Source: Burkholderiales bacterium RIFCSPLOWO2_02_FULL_57_36 | GTDB taxonomy: Bacteria > Pseudomonadota > Gammaproteobacteria > Burkholderiales > Burkholderiaceae_D | Length of the DNA: 64,000 nt | Direction of reading: 5' to 3' | Assembly (NCBI GenBank): GCA_001770855.1 | Contig: MESE01000091.1 | Coordinates: 1-64,000 of the forward strand | Part shown: positions 18,626-28,139 of the stretch, in pieces | Position numbering within the stretch: position 1 is the stretch's first letter | How the letters are laid out: every line of letters begins with the position of its first letter | Program-made: the position numbers and the translations under genes | The notes under the pieces: generated by a model | The model's database searches: none | What the model saw: only the letters and a program-made list of their open reading frames with translations | Told to the model about the DNA's origin: nothing

Positions 18626-19495
18626 ATGATCGCCAAGAATGACGATGCAAACCGGATCTACATATTGATCCGCGAATCGGAAGCTGAAATTCTGGAAGAG
18701 TGGATCGCCATTCTCAAACGCCAGATAGTTCGGTTCGACGCCGCCGGAGAAGAGGCGACACGGCGCCAATGCGCCCAACTGCTTGGTCTGTTCCGGAATG
18801 CAATCCAGAGCGGGAAAGCCGACAACATCGATGGGCGCGACTGGGATGATGTGCGCCATTTGCTGTCGGAAATCTCGCAGGCAAGAGCCAGGCAGGGATC
18901 AACCCCGAGCGAAACTGCGACGCTCGTGTTCTCGCTGAAACAGCCGTTGTTCGCGCGCTTGCGCATCGAGTTGGCGAAGAAGCCGGAATTGCTGGCCGAA
19001 GATACCTGGACCATCAGCTCGCTGATCGACAAGCTGGGTCTGTATACGATTGAGGTTTTCCAGAAAAGCCGCGATCAGATTATCGCGCGCCAGCAACAGG
19101 AATTGCTTGAGCTGTCCACTCCGGTTGTCAAGCTTTGGCAAAACATTCTTGCGCTCCCGCTGATCGGCACGCTCGATAGCGCGCGTACCCAGGTCGTCAT
19201 GGAAAATCTCCTGCAGAAAATTATCGATACCGGTGCGGCAATCGCCATCATCGATATTACTGGTGTTCCAACGGTGGATACTCTGGTGGCACAGCATTTG
19301 CTGAAGACTATTTCGGCTGCACGCCTGATGGGTGCGGACTGCATCATCAGCGGCATCCGCCCGCAGATTGCACAAACCATCGTCCACCTTGGCGTCAACC
19401 TGGAAGACGTGATCACCAAGGCCACGCTGGCGGACGCTTTTCTAGTTGCGCTTGAGCGTACTGGGTCTGCGGTCCACTCCGGGGCCAGGAACTGA
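18626..19495 (+). CDS. rsbR: Stressosome protein RsbR (RsbRD-like N-domain + STAS)
   Basis: A 289-residue protein. Residues 1-150 are an all-helical RsbRD-type sensor domain; residues 165-282 are a STAS domain with IDITGVPTVDTLVAQHLL and SGIRPQIAQTIVHLGV. Thr219 and Thr251 sit in the two motifs that carry the RsbT-phosphorylated threonines in RsbR proteins. RsbR and RsbS build the stressosome, which sequesters RsbT until stress. An ACAGGAGA site precedes the ATG. It heads a tight operon with rsbS, rsbT, an rsbX-like gene and two kinases. Confidence 0.93.
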   Translation: MIAKNDDANRIYILIRESEAEILEEWIAILKRQIVRFDAAGEEATRRQCAQLLGLFRNAIQSGKADNIDGRDWDDVRHLLSEISQARARQGSTPSETATLVFSLKQPLFARLRIELAKKPELLAEDTWTISSLIDKLGLYTIEVFQKSRDQIIARQQQELLELSTPVVKLWQNILALPLIGTLDSARTQVVMENLLQKIIDTGAAIAIIDITGVPTVDTLVAQHLLKTISAARLMGADCIISGIRPQIAQTIVHLGVNLEDVITKATLADAFLVALERTGSAVHSGARN

Positions 19496-19502
19496 GGCGG
19501 AC

Positions 19503-19859
19503 ATGGAGCGTATACCTATTCTTCGCATGGGCGACCTGCTGCTGGTCACCATCCAGGTCGACATGCATGACCGGCTCGCGATGATGCTTCAGGACGACCT
19601 GACGGCTCGCATCGTCAAGGAACAGGCCAAGGGAGTGCTGATTGACATATCCGCGCTCGACGTGGTTGATTCGTTCATCGGCCGCATGATCAGCAACACG
19701 GCGGCGATGGCACGGGTCCTCGACGCTTCGACGGTTGTGGTGGGCATGCAGCCGGCGGTGGCAATCACGCTCGTCGAGCTTGGACTCGCACTGACGGGCG
19801 TCAAGACAGCTTTGAATGTGGAAAGAGGCATGGCGCTGCTCGGGAAGAACTATCTGTAA
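19503..19859 (+). CDS. rsbS: Stressosome scaffold/antagonist RsbS (STAS)
   Basis: A 118-residue single STAS domain. Ser57 in VDSFIGRMI matches the serine phosphorylated by RsbT in RsbS proteins. The start at 19503 is chosen from the GAGG site and the family length; it is 7 bp after the rsbR stop, and the stop overlaps the rsbT start by one base. It forms the stressosome core with RsbR. Confidence 0.94.
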   Translation: MERIPILRMGDLLLVTIQVDMHDRLAMMLQDDLTARIVKEQAKGVLIDISALDVVDSFIGRMISNTAAMARVLDASTVVVGMQPAVAITLVELGLALTGVKTALNVERGMALLGKNYL

Positions 19860-20329
19860 TGGTCAATTACTCCGCTGAATCCGATACTTTCGCCAGCAGC
19901 ATCGGCAAGTTCGACGAATTCCCCGGTTCCGACGAACGAGCGTCGCTGCCGTTGCGTTCGGATGAACACGTGGTTGCATTACGCAAGATGGTTCGCGAGC
20001 GTGCAACCGCGATCGATCTAAGTCTGGTCGACCAGACAAAACTGGTTACTGCGGCAAGCGAGCTTGCCCGTAATACCTTGAAATACGGTGGAGGAGGCGA
20101 GGTATTGGCGGTTACTTTGTCGGACGGTGTGCGGCAAGGCATTCGCCTGACGTTCGTTGACAAGGGTCCGGGTATTGCCAATGTTGAACAGGCTTTGAGC
20201 GATGGATTTACCACCGGCGCCGGTCTTGGTTTGGGATTGGGAGGGGCAAGGCGGCTCGCCGATGAGTTTGAAATCATGAGCAAACCTGGAGAAGGCACCA
20301 CGGTTAGCATTCTCAAGTGGAAGAGATGA
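19859..20329 (+). CDS. rsbT: Serine/threonine kinase RsbT (GHKL ATPase)
   Basis: A 156-residue HATPase_c protein with the N-box ASELARNTLKYG, the G1 box DKGPGIA and a Gly-rich lid GAGLGLGLGGARRLADEF. In stressosome systems RsbT phosphorylates RsbR and RsbS and, once released, activates a downstream partner. The N-terminal 30 residues are longer than usual. The start overlaps the rsbS stop (TAATG) and the end overlaps the next gene. Confidence 0.93.
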   Translation: MVNYSAESDTFASSIGKFDEFPGSDERASLPLRSDEHVVALRKMVRERATAIDLSLVDQTKLVTAASELARNTLKYGGGGEVLAVTLSDGVRQGIRLTFVDKGPGIANVEQALSDGFTTGAGLGLGLGGARRLADEFEIMSKPGEGTTVSILKWKR

Positions 20330-21369
20330 AAGACTATCTGGTCCAGAAGGCGTTTTCCATCACGCATGCGAGCGAAATATCCGCCGCGCGCCGGCACTGC
20401 CAACAGGCGGCCGCACTGCTCGGATTCGACGAAACGGAATCAGGCAAGGCCGCGATCATCGTGACCGAAGCCGCGACCAACATGCTAAAGCATGCCGGGG
20501 ACGGCTTGATTTTGCTGACTGCCGTGCGGCGGGACAAGATGAATGGCATTGAAGTACTTGCCCTGGACCACGGCCCGGGGATCGCCAATCTCGACCAGAG
20601 CTTGCGCGATGGAACCTCGACAACAGGCACAGCCGGAACCGGCCTTGGCGCAATGCGGCGTCTGGCCCATGAATTCGACGCTTATTCCGCGCCTGGCAAA
20701 GGCACAGCACTTTTCCTTTGCATCTGGTCCGGCCTTGCGCCGGATAACATAAGCGGTGCGAGAGCAATCCTCCCCGACGTGGGCGGGCATCTTCGCTGCG
20801 GCACGGTATGCCTGCCGGTTGCCGGTGAAGAGGAATGCGGTGATGCGTGGGGGATCGTCAACAGTGCAGGCGAAGCGACGATCCTGGTCGTGGACGGACT
20901 TGGGCATGGGCCGAATGCGGCGCAGGCTTCTCATGCGGCAGTACAGGTACTGCATAGCCGTTCCGGACTGCGGCCAGCACCGCTGATAGAGGCGATGCAT
21001 CAAGCCTTGCGCACCACGCGAGGTGCCGCCGCAGCGGTGGCGAAACTGGATAGTTCTACGGAAACCGTCAGCTTCGCCGGCATCGGCAACATCAGCGCCA
21101 GCATCCTGGATGGCGATGCGCGCAAGCAGCTTGTATCGCATAACGGCATCGTTGGACACAACCTGCGCAAGGTGCAGGAATTTGCCACGCCGTGGCCCGC
21201 AGGAGCGACATGCATCCTGTGTTCGGACGGCATTGGAACACAATGGGATCTGAATAACTATCCCGGCTTGCGCCATTGCCATCCTGCGCTGATCGCAGGA
21301 GTCCTGTATCGCGATTTCGCGCGCAGCCGTGACGATGCCACAGTGGTCGTTGCCAAGCGCCTTTCCTGA
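20326..21369 (+). CDS. RsbX-like phosphatase with N-terminal GHKL ATPase domain
   Basis: A 347-residue fusion. Residues 1-140 are a second RsbT/RsbW-like ATPase (N-box TEAATNMLKHA, DHGPGIA, GTGLGAMRRLAHEF); residues about 155-345 are a SpoIIE/PP2C phosphatase (metal Asp in VVDGLGHGPNAAQAS, later CSDGIG and SRDDATVVV). RsbX resets the stressosome by dephosphorylating RsbR/RsbS; the ATPase half may act as a switch kinase. The ATG at 20326 overlaps rsbT by 4 bp; 20317 is an alternative. Confidence 0.9.
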   Translation: MKDYLVQKAFSITHASEISAARRHCQQAAALLGFDETESGKAAIIVTEAATNMLKHAGDGLILLTAVRRDKMNGIEVLALDHGPGIANLDQSLRDGTSTTGTAGTGLGAMRRLAHEFDAYSAPGKGTALFLCIWSGLAPDNISGARAILPDVGGHLRCGTVCLPVAGEEECGDAWGIVNSAGEATILVVDGLGHGPNAAQASHAAVQVLHSRSGLRPAPLIEAMHQALRTTRGAAAAVAKLDSSTETVSFAGIGNISASILDGDARKQLVSHNGIVGHNLRKVQEFATPWPAGATCILCSDGIGTQWDLNNYPGLRHCHPALIAGVLYRDFARSRDDATVVVAKRLS

Positions 21370-21378
21370 GTGGCCTGT

Positions 21379-22725
21379 ATGCCTTTGCGTATTATCAATC
21401 TTGGCATCAGCAGTGAACAGGACGTGGTGCTGATTCGTCAGCGGGCGCGGCAGATTTCCGCTTCGCTCGGTTTTGGTTCCCAGGACCAGGTACGGATCGC
21501 CACCGCGGTTTCGGAACTCTCGCGCACGGCTTTTGCGTATGCGTCGGGCGGAAACGTTGAGTTCGCAGTGGACGGACTGCATCGGGCACAAGTGCTTTTG
21601 ATTAAGATAAAAAGCACCGGCGGCGAATTTCGCGACATGGGTAGTGCGCCAGGTGTCGAACCGATGCCGGATGCCGGTCTGAATGCAGCGCTAATCAGCG
21701 CCCACCGGCTGATGGATCGATGTACCGTTGACGATGAAGCTGGACGTGCGACCGTGATCACGTTGTGCAAATCGCTGCCGACGGGAATTTCGATCAATAC
21801 CGATACCCTGGCCGAATCGGTCAGGCGGATTTCCGTCAGCCCGATCTCCAATACATTTTCCGAAGTCGCACTTCAGAATAAGGAACTGCTCGATACGCTG
21901 GCGGAGCTGAGGACAAAGCAGGATGATTTGTTGGCGTTGACGAAAGAATTGGAGGATACCAATCGCGGCGTGGTTGCGCTCTACGCGGAGATCGAGGAAA
22001 AGGCGGAGCGGCTGCGGCAGGCCGATGAAATGAAATCGCGATTTCTTTCGAACACGAGCCACGAACTGCGCACACCGCTGAGCTCGATTCGCGCGTTGTC
22101 CGGTTTGCTGCTCGACCGCGTCGATGGCGAGCTGACGGACGAACAGGAAAAGCAGATTCGCTTTATCGAACAAGCGGCAACCGATCTTTCCGAGCTGGTA
22201 AACGATTTGCTGGATCTGGCGAAAATTGAGTCAGGCAAGGTCTACATTGAGCCCGCGATATTTGCAGTCAGCGATCTGTTCAGTGCGTTGAGAGGAATGC
22301 TGCGTCCAATCGCCGCCATGCCGGGTGTCGAACTGATATTCGATGATCCGATCGATGAATTGTTCATCCATACCGACGAAGGAAAAGTCGCGCAGATTTT
22401 GCGCAATTTTGTATCGAATGCACTCAAGTTTACGGAGACGGGAATCGTGAAGGTTAGTACGACTCGCGATGAAGCAAGCGGTGACATCCGGTTCATAGTC
22501 AAGGATACCGGGATCGGCATTGCGCCGGAGGATCAGCAGTTCGTGTTCGAGGAATTCAGTCAGATCGAACATCCGCTGCAGCGGCGTTCGAAGGGCACCG
22601 GTCTCGGGCTGCCGCTGTGCCGCAAGCTGGCGCATTTGCTCGGCGGCGAAGTGACATTGTCCAGCACGCCTGGCATCGGCTCGGAATTTTCACTGGTTTT
22701 GCCTGCGCAGCGACCGCCGGCCTGA
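21379..22725 (+). CDS. Sensor histidine kinase with N-terminal RsbT-like ATPase domain
   Basis: A 448-residue cytoplasmic kinase. Residues about 1-135 resemble an RsbT-type GHKL domain, with ATAVSELSRTAFAYA as N-box but a poor G1 box, so it may be a degenerate binding module. A coiled coil (about 155-215) leads to HisKA (SNTSHELRTPLSSIR, phosphorylated His) and HATPase_c (NALKFTETG, DTGIGIAPE, GTGLGLPLCRKLA). No membrane segment is present. Input probably comes from the stressosome. A GTG at 21370 is an alternative start directly after the previous stop. Confidence 0.9.
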   Translation: MPLRIINLGISSEQDVVLIRQRARQISASLGFGSQDQVRIATAVSELSRTAFAYASGGNVEFAVDGLHRAQVLLIKIKSTGGEFRDMGSAPGVEPMPDAGLNAALISAHRLMDRCTVDDEAGRATVITLCKSLPTGISINTDTLAESVRRISVSPISNTFSEVALQNKELLDTLAELRTKQDDLLALTKELEDTNRGVVALYAEIEEKAERLRQADEMKSRFLSNTSHELRTPLSSIRALSGLLLDRVDGELTDEQEKQIRFIEQAATDLSELVNDLLDLAKIESGKVYIEPAIFAVSDLFSALRGMLRPIAAMPGVELIFDDPIDELFIHTDEGKVAQILRNFVSNALKFTETGIVKVSTTRDEASGDIRFIVKDTGIGIAPEDQQFVFEEFSQIEHPLQRRSKGTGLGLPLCRKLAHLLGGEVTLSSTPGIGSEFSLVLPAQRPPA

Positions 22726-22880
22726 ACCGGATGCGCGCGCCGGTCCGGGCACGGATCATGGGCGCCAGCGTTACGCATTACCGTCGTTCAAGAGTGAAAA
22801 AATTTTCCGCATTGACTTTGACATGACCTGCCTTTTGAGGAACCGGATACGACAGCTCTTACCAGGAAAGCGTAAATACC

Positions 22881-24791
22881 ATGAATTCATCAACTGCACT
22901 TATTCTCAACGTTGACGACAACGACGGCGCGCGTTACGCAAAGACGCGTACGCTGCAGGTCGCCGGATTCCAGGTTATCGAAGCGGCGAACGGCACCGAT
23001 GCGCTGGCGCTGGTAACGGAGCAGCGGCCGGACCTCGTGCTGCTCGACGTGAAGCTGCCCGATATCAGCGGTATCGAAGTGTGCCGCCGGATCAAGGCCG
23101 AACCGGCATCGGCAACTGTGCTGGTGCTGCAGACATCCGCGGCGTTGACCGGCCGGGCCGACAAGATCAGGGGCCTGGAGGGCGGCGCCGATAATTATCT
23201 CGCTGCGCCGATCGAAGCCGACGAACTGATTGCCAACGTCAACGCGCTGCTGCGCTTGCGGCACACCCAGTCCGAACTACGGGAAAGCGAAGAACGATTC
23301 CGGCAGATGGCCGAGAATATTCATGATGTATTCTGGATATTCTCGATTGCCGAAAAGCGCTTGCTGTATGTCAGCCCGGCATATGATGCTCTCTGGGGCG
23401 CCAGTCGATCCGGCCTTGCCGATGACTCCATGGCCTGGCTTGACGCGGTGCATTCCGAAGACCGCGAACGGATGCGGCATCGCTTTGCACAGCTGCTCGA
23501 TAATCAGCACTACGATGAGCAATTCCGGGTCGTGCATCCGGACGGTTCGGTACGATGGATACGGGACCGCTGCTTCTTCGTGAAAAATCCCAAGCAGGAA
23601 ATCTATCGCATCGCGCGCATTTCAAGTGACATTTCCGATGCGAAGGACGCCGAGCGTGCGCTGCAGGACGCGGACAATCACAAGGATGAATTCCTCGCTA
23701 CGCTCGCGCATGAATTGCGCAGCCCGCTCGGCCCGATCCGCAATGCCGTTGAACTGATGTATCACGTGCAATCTTCGAATGCCGATACGCATGCGCTCGC
23801 GCGAAAAGTGATTTCGCGGCAAGTCGATCACCTCGCGCGCCTGGTCGATGACTTGCTGGATGTGGCAAGAATCTCGAAAGGGAAGATCACTCTGCAGCGC
23901 ATGCCGGTGGAATTGGGCATGTTCATACAGGCCGCGGTAGAAACGACACGGCCGGTCATCGAGATTCGAAACCATGCGCTGGAAGTCGTTGTTCCGGATG
24001 AAAAAATCTGGATGATCGGCGATTCGGTACGGCTGGCCCAGATTGTCGGAAATCTTCTCAACAACGCTGCAAAATATACGCTGCGCGGCGGCAAAATATT
24101 GCTGAACGCCGAGCGCACCAGTATGGGAAATCTCAGAATCATGGTGCAGGATAACGGCATCGGGATTGCGGAAGAACGGAAAGCATCGATCTTTACCTTG
24201 TTTGCCCAGGGAGACACAGCGCCTGACCGCGCACAGGACGGCCTTGGCATCGGATTGTCGCTGGTCAAGCAGTTGGTCCACCTGCATGGCGGAAAAATCT
24301 GGGTAGAGAGTGCAGGGACTGGCAAGGGAAGCCGTTTTTTTCTTGAATTCCCCATACTGGAAAGAGAGCTCGATCAGGCCCAGCCGGCAGACAATACGAT
24401 TCTTCGTGATGCGGCTCACCAAGCATTGAAAATTCTGATCGTCGACGACAACGTGGACTCCGTCAATATAACGTCAATGCTGTTCGACAGTCTCGGGCAT
24501 GAAACTCTTATTGCGCAGGACGCAATATCGGCAATGGCCCAGGCAAAACAATTTCGTCCCGACGTTATCGTGCTGGATATCGGATTGCCCGGTGTGGACG
24601 GCTATGAATTGGCCCGCATGATTCGGGAACAGCCGGACATCGGGCGGGCCACGCTGATCGCCGTTACCGGCTATGGTACCGATGAGGACAAGAGAAAAGC
24701 GCTGGAAGCCGGATTTGACCATCATCTGGTGAAGCCGGCAAACCTTCAGAATCTGTTAGGCATTATTAAGTCTGCTCAGCGGCTGGTCTAA
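22881..24791 (+). CDS. Hybrid histidine kinase (REC-PAS-HisKA-HATPase-REC)
   Basis: A 636-residue soluble hybrid kinase. Domains in order: REC (about 5-122, Asp56 in LVLLDVKLPD), PAS (about 135-255), HisKA (about 268-335, LATLAHELRSPLG), HATPase_c (about 380-490, NLLNNAAKYT, DNGIGIAEE, GLGIGLSLVKQL) and a second REC (about 515-632, VIVLDIGLPGVDG, Lys in HLVKPANL). It would take phosphate from another kinase and relay it on; with no membrane part it fits downstream of the stressosome. It is separated by 155 bp from the previous kinase and may have its own promoter. Confidence 0.94.
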   Translation: MNSSTALILNVDDNDGARYAKTRTLQVAGFQVIEAANGTDALALVTEQRPDLVLLDVKLPDISGIEVCRRIKAEPASATVLVLQTSAALTGRADKIRGLEGGADNYLAAPIEADELIANVNALLRLRHTQSELRESEERFRQMAENIHDVFWIFSIAEKRLLYVSPAYDALWGASRSGLADDSMAWLDAVHSEDRERMRHRFAQLLDNQHYDEQFRVVHPDGSVRWIRDRCFFVKNPKQEIYRIARISSDISDAKDAERALQDADNHKDEFLATLAHELRSPLGPIRNAVELMYHVQSSNADTHALARKVISRQVDHLARLVDDLLDVARISKGKITLQRMPVELGMFIQAAVETTRPVIEIRNHALEVVVPDEKIWMIGDSVRLAQIVGNLLNNAAKYTLRGGKILLNAERTSMGNLRIMVQDNGIGIAEERKASIFTLFAQGDTAPDRAQDGLGIGLSLVKQLVHLHGGKIWVESAGTGKGSRFFLEFPILERELDQAQPADNTILRDAAHQALKILIVDDNVDSVNITSMLFDSLGHETLIAQDAISAMAQAKQFRPDVIVLDIGLPGVDGYELARMIREQPDIGRATLIAVTGYGTDEDKRKALEAGFDHHLVKPANLQNLLGIIKSAQRLV

Positions 24792-24949
24792 GCCACCTTT
24801 GTGGACGGAGCGTTGAAGCGAGTTTCGCTGCTGCGCTGATATGCGCGCGGAATCGGTGCCAAGAAGAAAAGAAATACGTTTACGTCTCCATGGTTTTACT
24901 GGTCAAAAACGGTTTGGAATTGCGCGGGCCAGGTCTTTACCGTATTTCG

Positions 24950-25513
24950 TTAGACACTCTTGGCGAAGTACGCGATATAGGCAATCGCTTCCCGCGGACT
25001 GGAATAGAGGTCCCGCACTTCAAAGTAACGCGCATGCGCGGTACCCGTAACCTGGACGCCGTTGCGTTCGAGCGCCAGTTTTGTGCGAGGCACATGGAAG
25101 TATTGCGTTGCAACGAATGCCGACTTGAGGTTATTGGCGCGCATGAAGTTTGCCGCATTCTTGGCGGTGGCCGCCGTGTCTGTTCCCAAGCTGTCTTTGA
25201 TAATCACCGCCGACGGCACACCTTTCTTCAACAGATAGCTTGACATGGAAAGTGCTTCGTCGAACCCTTCTTTTCCTGTGCCGCCGCTGACGAAAATTAG
25301 CGGTGCACGATGCTCTTTAAACAGTTTAACTGCCGTGTCGAGTCGTGCTTGCAGCCGCGGGCTGGGAGTCCCGTCCGGAGCAATGGTATTTCCCGGAACA
25401 ACGATCAGGTCGGCATTGGCGACCTGATCGTTGAGTCCTGCCACGACGATCGCGCTTGTAGCAAGCAAGAAGCCGGCAAAGCAGATGAAAAAAAGTAGTT
25501 TTAGTCGCCGCAT
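24950..25513 (-). CDS. YdcF family protein (DUF218)
   Basis: A 187-residue protein with one N-terminal membrane helix (LLFFICFAGFLLATSAIVVAG) and a Rossmann-like DUF218 domain: DLIVVPGNT, LIFVSGGTGKEGFDEA, DSLGTDTAATAKNA and VATQYFHVPRT. DUF218 proteins (YdcF, SanA, ElyC) act at the envelope; YdcF binds S-adenosylmethionine in vitro. The start at 25513 begins just before the membrane helix; 25579 is possible. Confidence 0.9.
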   Translation of the reverse strand: MRRLKLLFFICFAGFLLATSAIVVAGLNDQVANADLIVVPGNTIAPDGTPSPRLQARLDTAVKLFKEHRAPLIFVSGGTGKEGFDEALSMSSYLLKKGVPSAVIIKDSLGTDTAATAKNAANFMRANNLKSAFVATQYFHVPRTKLALERNGVQVTGTAHARYFEVRDLYSSPREAIAYIAYFAKSV

Positions 25514-25614
25514 AAAGAAGTTCCAGCCAGCTCCTTGGAAGTTGGCGAAGAGGCCGCCATGGATGCCCATAAGGCCCATCGGGATAATTGCGCGTCAGTC
25601 ACGGCTTCCTTCAA

Positions 25615-26037
25615 TCAAGCATCCGGTACGACGGAGTCGACGTATTTCCAACTCGGATCTTCATCCCTGTGAATTTCAATTGGATAGCGACTCTCTTCTT
25701 GAGGCATTGCTGACAATCTACGCAGGAAACCTTCGACATCAGCAGTATGGAAAACAAATTCCCGCTTGCCGTCACCGGTAAGCACTACCGACAGCACTGA
25801 ATGCTTGTCTGATTCAACGACATCCACCAAGCGGTTTTCAAATATCTCAAGCTCGCCCATTTCCTGACTGGAAGGAAGCCCCCATTCCTCAGCTTGCGAC
25901 ATAACCCAAATAATGTTCAACCGATTGGGATAGCCGAGTTTGGCAAAATCCACAGGAAAATTACGGAATCTGATCAACTGTGGTTTCTCGTTATACTCGC
26001 CCTTGGCAATCGACCAGCCTATAGAATCAAAATTCAT
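25615..26037 (-). CDS. Hypothetical protein, DUF695-like
   Basis: A 140-residue soluble acidic protein. The layout (GWSIAKGEYNEKPQLIRFRN near the start, a LGYPNRLNIIW strand, then ENRLVDVVE and LTGDGKREFVFHTADVEGF) resembles DUF695 proteins of unknown function. Base composition is less GC-rich than neighbours. The ATG at 26037 fits the domain; an ATG at 26091 gives 18 extra, unlikely residues. Neither has a strong ribosome site. Confidence 0.68.
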   Translation of the reverse strand: MNFDSIGWSIAKGEYNEKPQLIRFRNFPVDFAKLGYPNRLNIIWVMSQAEEWGLPSSQEMGELEIFENRLVDVVESDKHSVLSVVLTGDGKREFVFHTADVEGFLRRLSAMPQEESRYPIEIHRDEDPSWKYVDSVVPDA

Positions 26038-26252
26038 ATTTTCACTTTCGTCTAACGAAACCGTATAAAAAATATCCGCGCATCGTGCCATAGTCGAACT
26101 GTGATCACAATCACCAATCTATGGGATACGGGGACGCCCCTCGGTGTGCTGCAAGCAGAATGACAGTCGCGAGTTAACAAGACTGTCAGCATAAAAAGGT
26201 CACGGCACCGCAGTTGCCTGCGGATTGGAAAAGGCGCTTATTCGCCGGACTC

Positions 26253-28139
26253 CTACGCCTGATTAGCCATTCGGGCATCCGTAATGAATGCCGTCATCCG
26301 ATCCGCAGGCATGGGTTCGGCAAAATAATATCCCTGCATGATGTCGCATCCGGTGTTGCGCAGAAACGCGACTTGATCTTCCGTCTCGACACCTTCGGCA
26401 ATGACGGAAAGCCCGAGTTCGTGCGCCATCGATACGATGGCTGCGATGATGGCGCCGTCCTCGCCATCGTGCCGTATTTCCTTCACAAAAGTACGATCGA
26501 TTTTGAGGTGATCGAGCGGAAAGCGCTTGAGGTAGGCGAACGAGGAATATCCGGTGCCGAAATCGTCGATCGCCAGCCTGATCCCGCGCTGCCGGAACTG
26601 GTGGAGCACACCGATGTTGGCGTGCATGTTATCCATCAGTACCGATTCGGTGATTTCCAGTTCCAGTTGGCAGGGCAGCAGGCCGGTCTGTTCAAGAATT
26701 TCCGATACCGCCTGCATCAGATTGCGGTCCCGCGTCTGTCGCGCCGACAGGTTGACCGCCACGCTCAGCAGCCCCAGCCCGGCCTTGCCCCATGCCGCCC
26801 CCTGCTCGCATGCGGAGCGCAGGACCCACAGTCCGAGCGATCCGATCAATCCGCAGTCTTCCGCGACAGGAATGAACTCGGCAGGCTCGACCACGCCGAA
26901 TTCGGGATGGCGCCAGCGCAGTAGCGCTTCCACGCCGATAATCTCGCCGGTGGCCAGACTCGCCTGCGGCTGGTAATGCACTTCCATTTCATTGCGTTCA
27001 AGCGCGCGCCGCAAGCCGCTTTCCAGCGCAAGCCGGCGCTGTGTCGCTGTGTCCATTCTGGCATGGAAGCTGGCCCAGACGTTCTTGCCCTTGGCCTTGG
27101 CCCGATACATCGCGGTATCGGCGTTACGGACCAGTGTGTGCAAGTTTTTAGCGTGACGCGGATAGAAACTGATGCCGATGCTGGTCGTGACAAAAATTTC
27201 GTGTCCATCCAGGAATACAGGTTCCCGGAGAACTTCCAGGATCGTTTCCGCAGTCAGCTCGGCGCGCTCGCGCAGATTCTGGCCTTCCAGGATCACGGCA
27301 AACTCGTCGCCGCCGATTCGGCAGACGATGTCGCTTTTTTCAAGATGCCCGGTAAGCGTATCGGCTACGGAGCGCAGCAGCAGGTCGCCGGACTGATGGC
27401 CCAGCGTGTCGTTGACCCGTTTGAAATTATCGAGATCCAGCATTAACAATGCCGTATCGTCCCCGGTATCGGTCGCTTTTTTCAGGGCCAGGGCGAGTTG
27501 CACATTGAACGCATGACGGTTCGGCAAGCCTGTCACGGAATCGACGTGGGCCAGATAATTGAGTTCCGCTTCCGCGTCCTTCACTGTCCGGCGCATGCGC
27601 GCCAGCAGCAGATAGGTCGCCGCGAAAGAAGCGATGGCGACAAGTATGGTGAACCCGATGAAAACCAGCAGTCGCCGGTAGAACTGTTCCAGCCTGACGC
27701 GAATCCCGACATGCCCTATAACTTTTTTCTCGGAAAGGACCGGCTGCACGATTTCAAGATAGCGCAGGCCGAAATTTCGGTAGGACGTGAGCGGCGGCGC
27801 CCAATCCGCCAGGGAAGTTTCGCGCTTTTTCCAGTAGGCGAGAGGCGCTCCGGATATGGTGAAAACCGCGGCGACATCGATATTCGGCGAGGTCGACAAG
27901 ACACTCAGCACGTCGCGCGCGGCGTGGCCGTCGTGAAACAGCAGCGATGCCTCGCTGCTGTCGCCGATGACACGAGCCTGTATCAGCATGTCTTCCAACA
28001 GGCCGCTGCGTTGGGAAATAAACTGGAACGACACCAGAAGCACCGCTGCGATCAGCAATGCCGCCGCCGACGAAATCACGCTGGCGCGCGCGACCGAACG
28101 TCCGAGGCGCCCGGGCGCGGGCAATGCGGCGTGGTTCAT
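26253..28139 (-). CDS. GGDEF/EAL protein with periplasmic CHASE8-type sensor
   Basis: A 628-residue membrane protein: TM helix at about 18-40, a CHASE8-like periplasmic domain (SEASLLFHDGHAARDVLSVL), a second TM helix near 150-170, GGDEF (intact RIGGDEFAV) and EAL (intact GVEALLRWRHP, DDFGTGYSSF, IAEGVET). Both catalytic sets look complete, so it may both make and degrade c-di-GMP. Its start overlaps the yfiR-like stop by 4 bp, matching the YfiR-YfiN arrangement where a periplasmic protein represses a membrane cyclase. Confidence 0.94.
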   Translation of the reverse strand: MNHAALPAPGRLGRSVARASVISSAAALLIAAVLLVSFQFISQRSGLLEDMLIQARVIGDSSEASLLFHDGHAARDVLSVLSTSPNIDVAAVFTISGAPLAYWKKRETSLADWAPPLTSYRNFGLRYLEIVQPVLSEKKVIGHVGIRVRLEQFYRRLLVFIGFTILVAIASFAATYLLLARMRRTVKDAEAELNYLAHVDSVTGLPNRHAFNVQLALALKKATDTGDDTALLMLDLDNFKRVNDTLGHQSGDLLLRSVADTLTGHLEKSDIVCRIGGDEFAVILEGQNLRERAELTAETILEVLREPVFLDGHEIFVTTSIGISFYPRHAKNLHTLVRNADTAMYRAKAKGKNVWASFHARMDTATQRRLALESGLRRALERNEMEVHYQPQASLATGEIIGVEALLRWRHPEFGVVEPAEFIPVAEDCGLIGSLGLWVLRSACEQGAAWGKAGLGLLSVAVNLSARQTRDRNLMQAVSEILEQTGLLPCQLELEITESVLMDNMHANIGVLHQFRQRGIRLAIDDFGTGYSSFAYLKRFPLDHLKIDRTFVKEIRHDGEDGAIIAAIVSMAHELGLSVIAEGVETEDQVAFLRNTGCDIMQGYYFAEPMPADRMTAFITDARMANQA

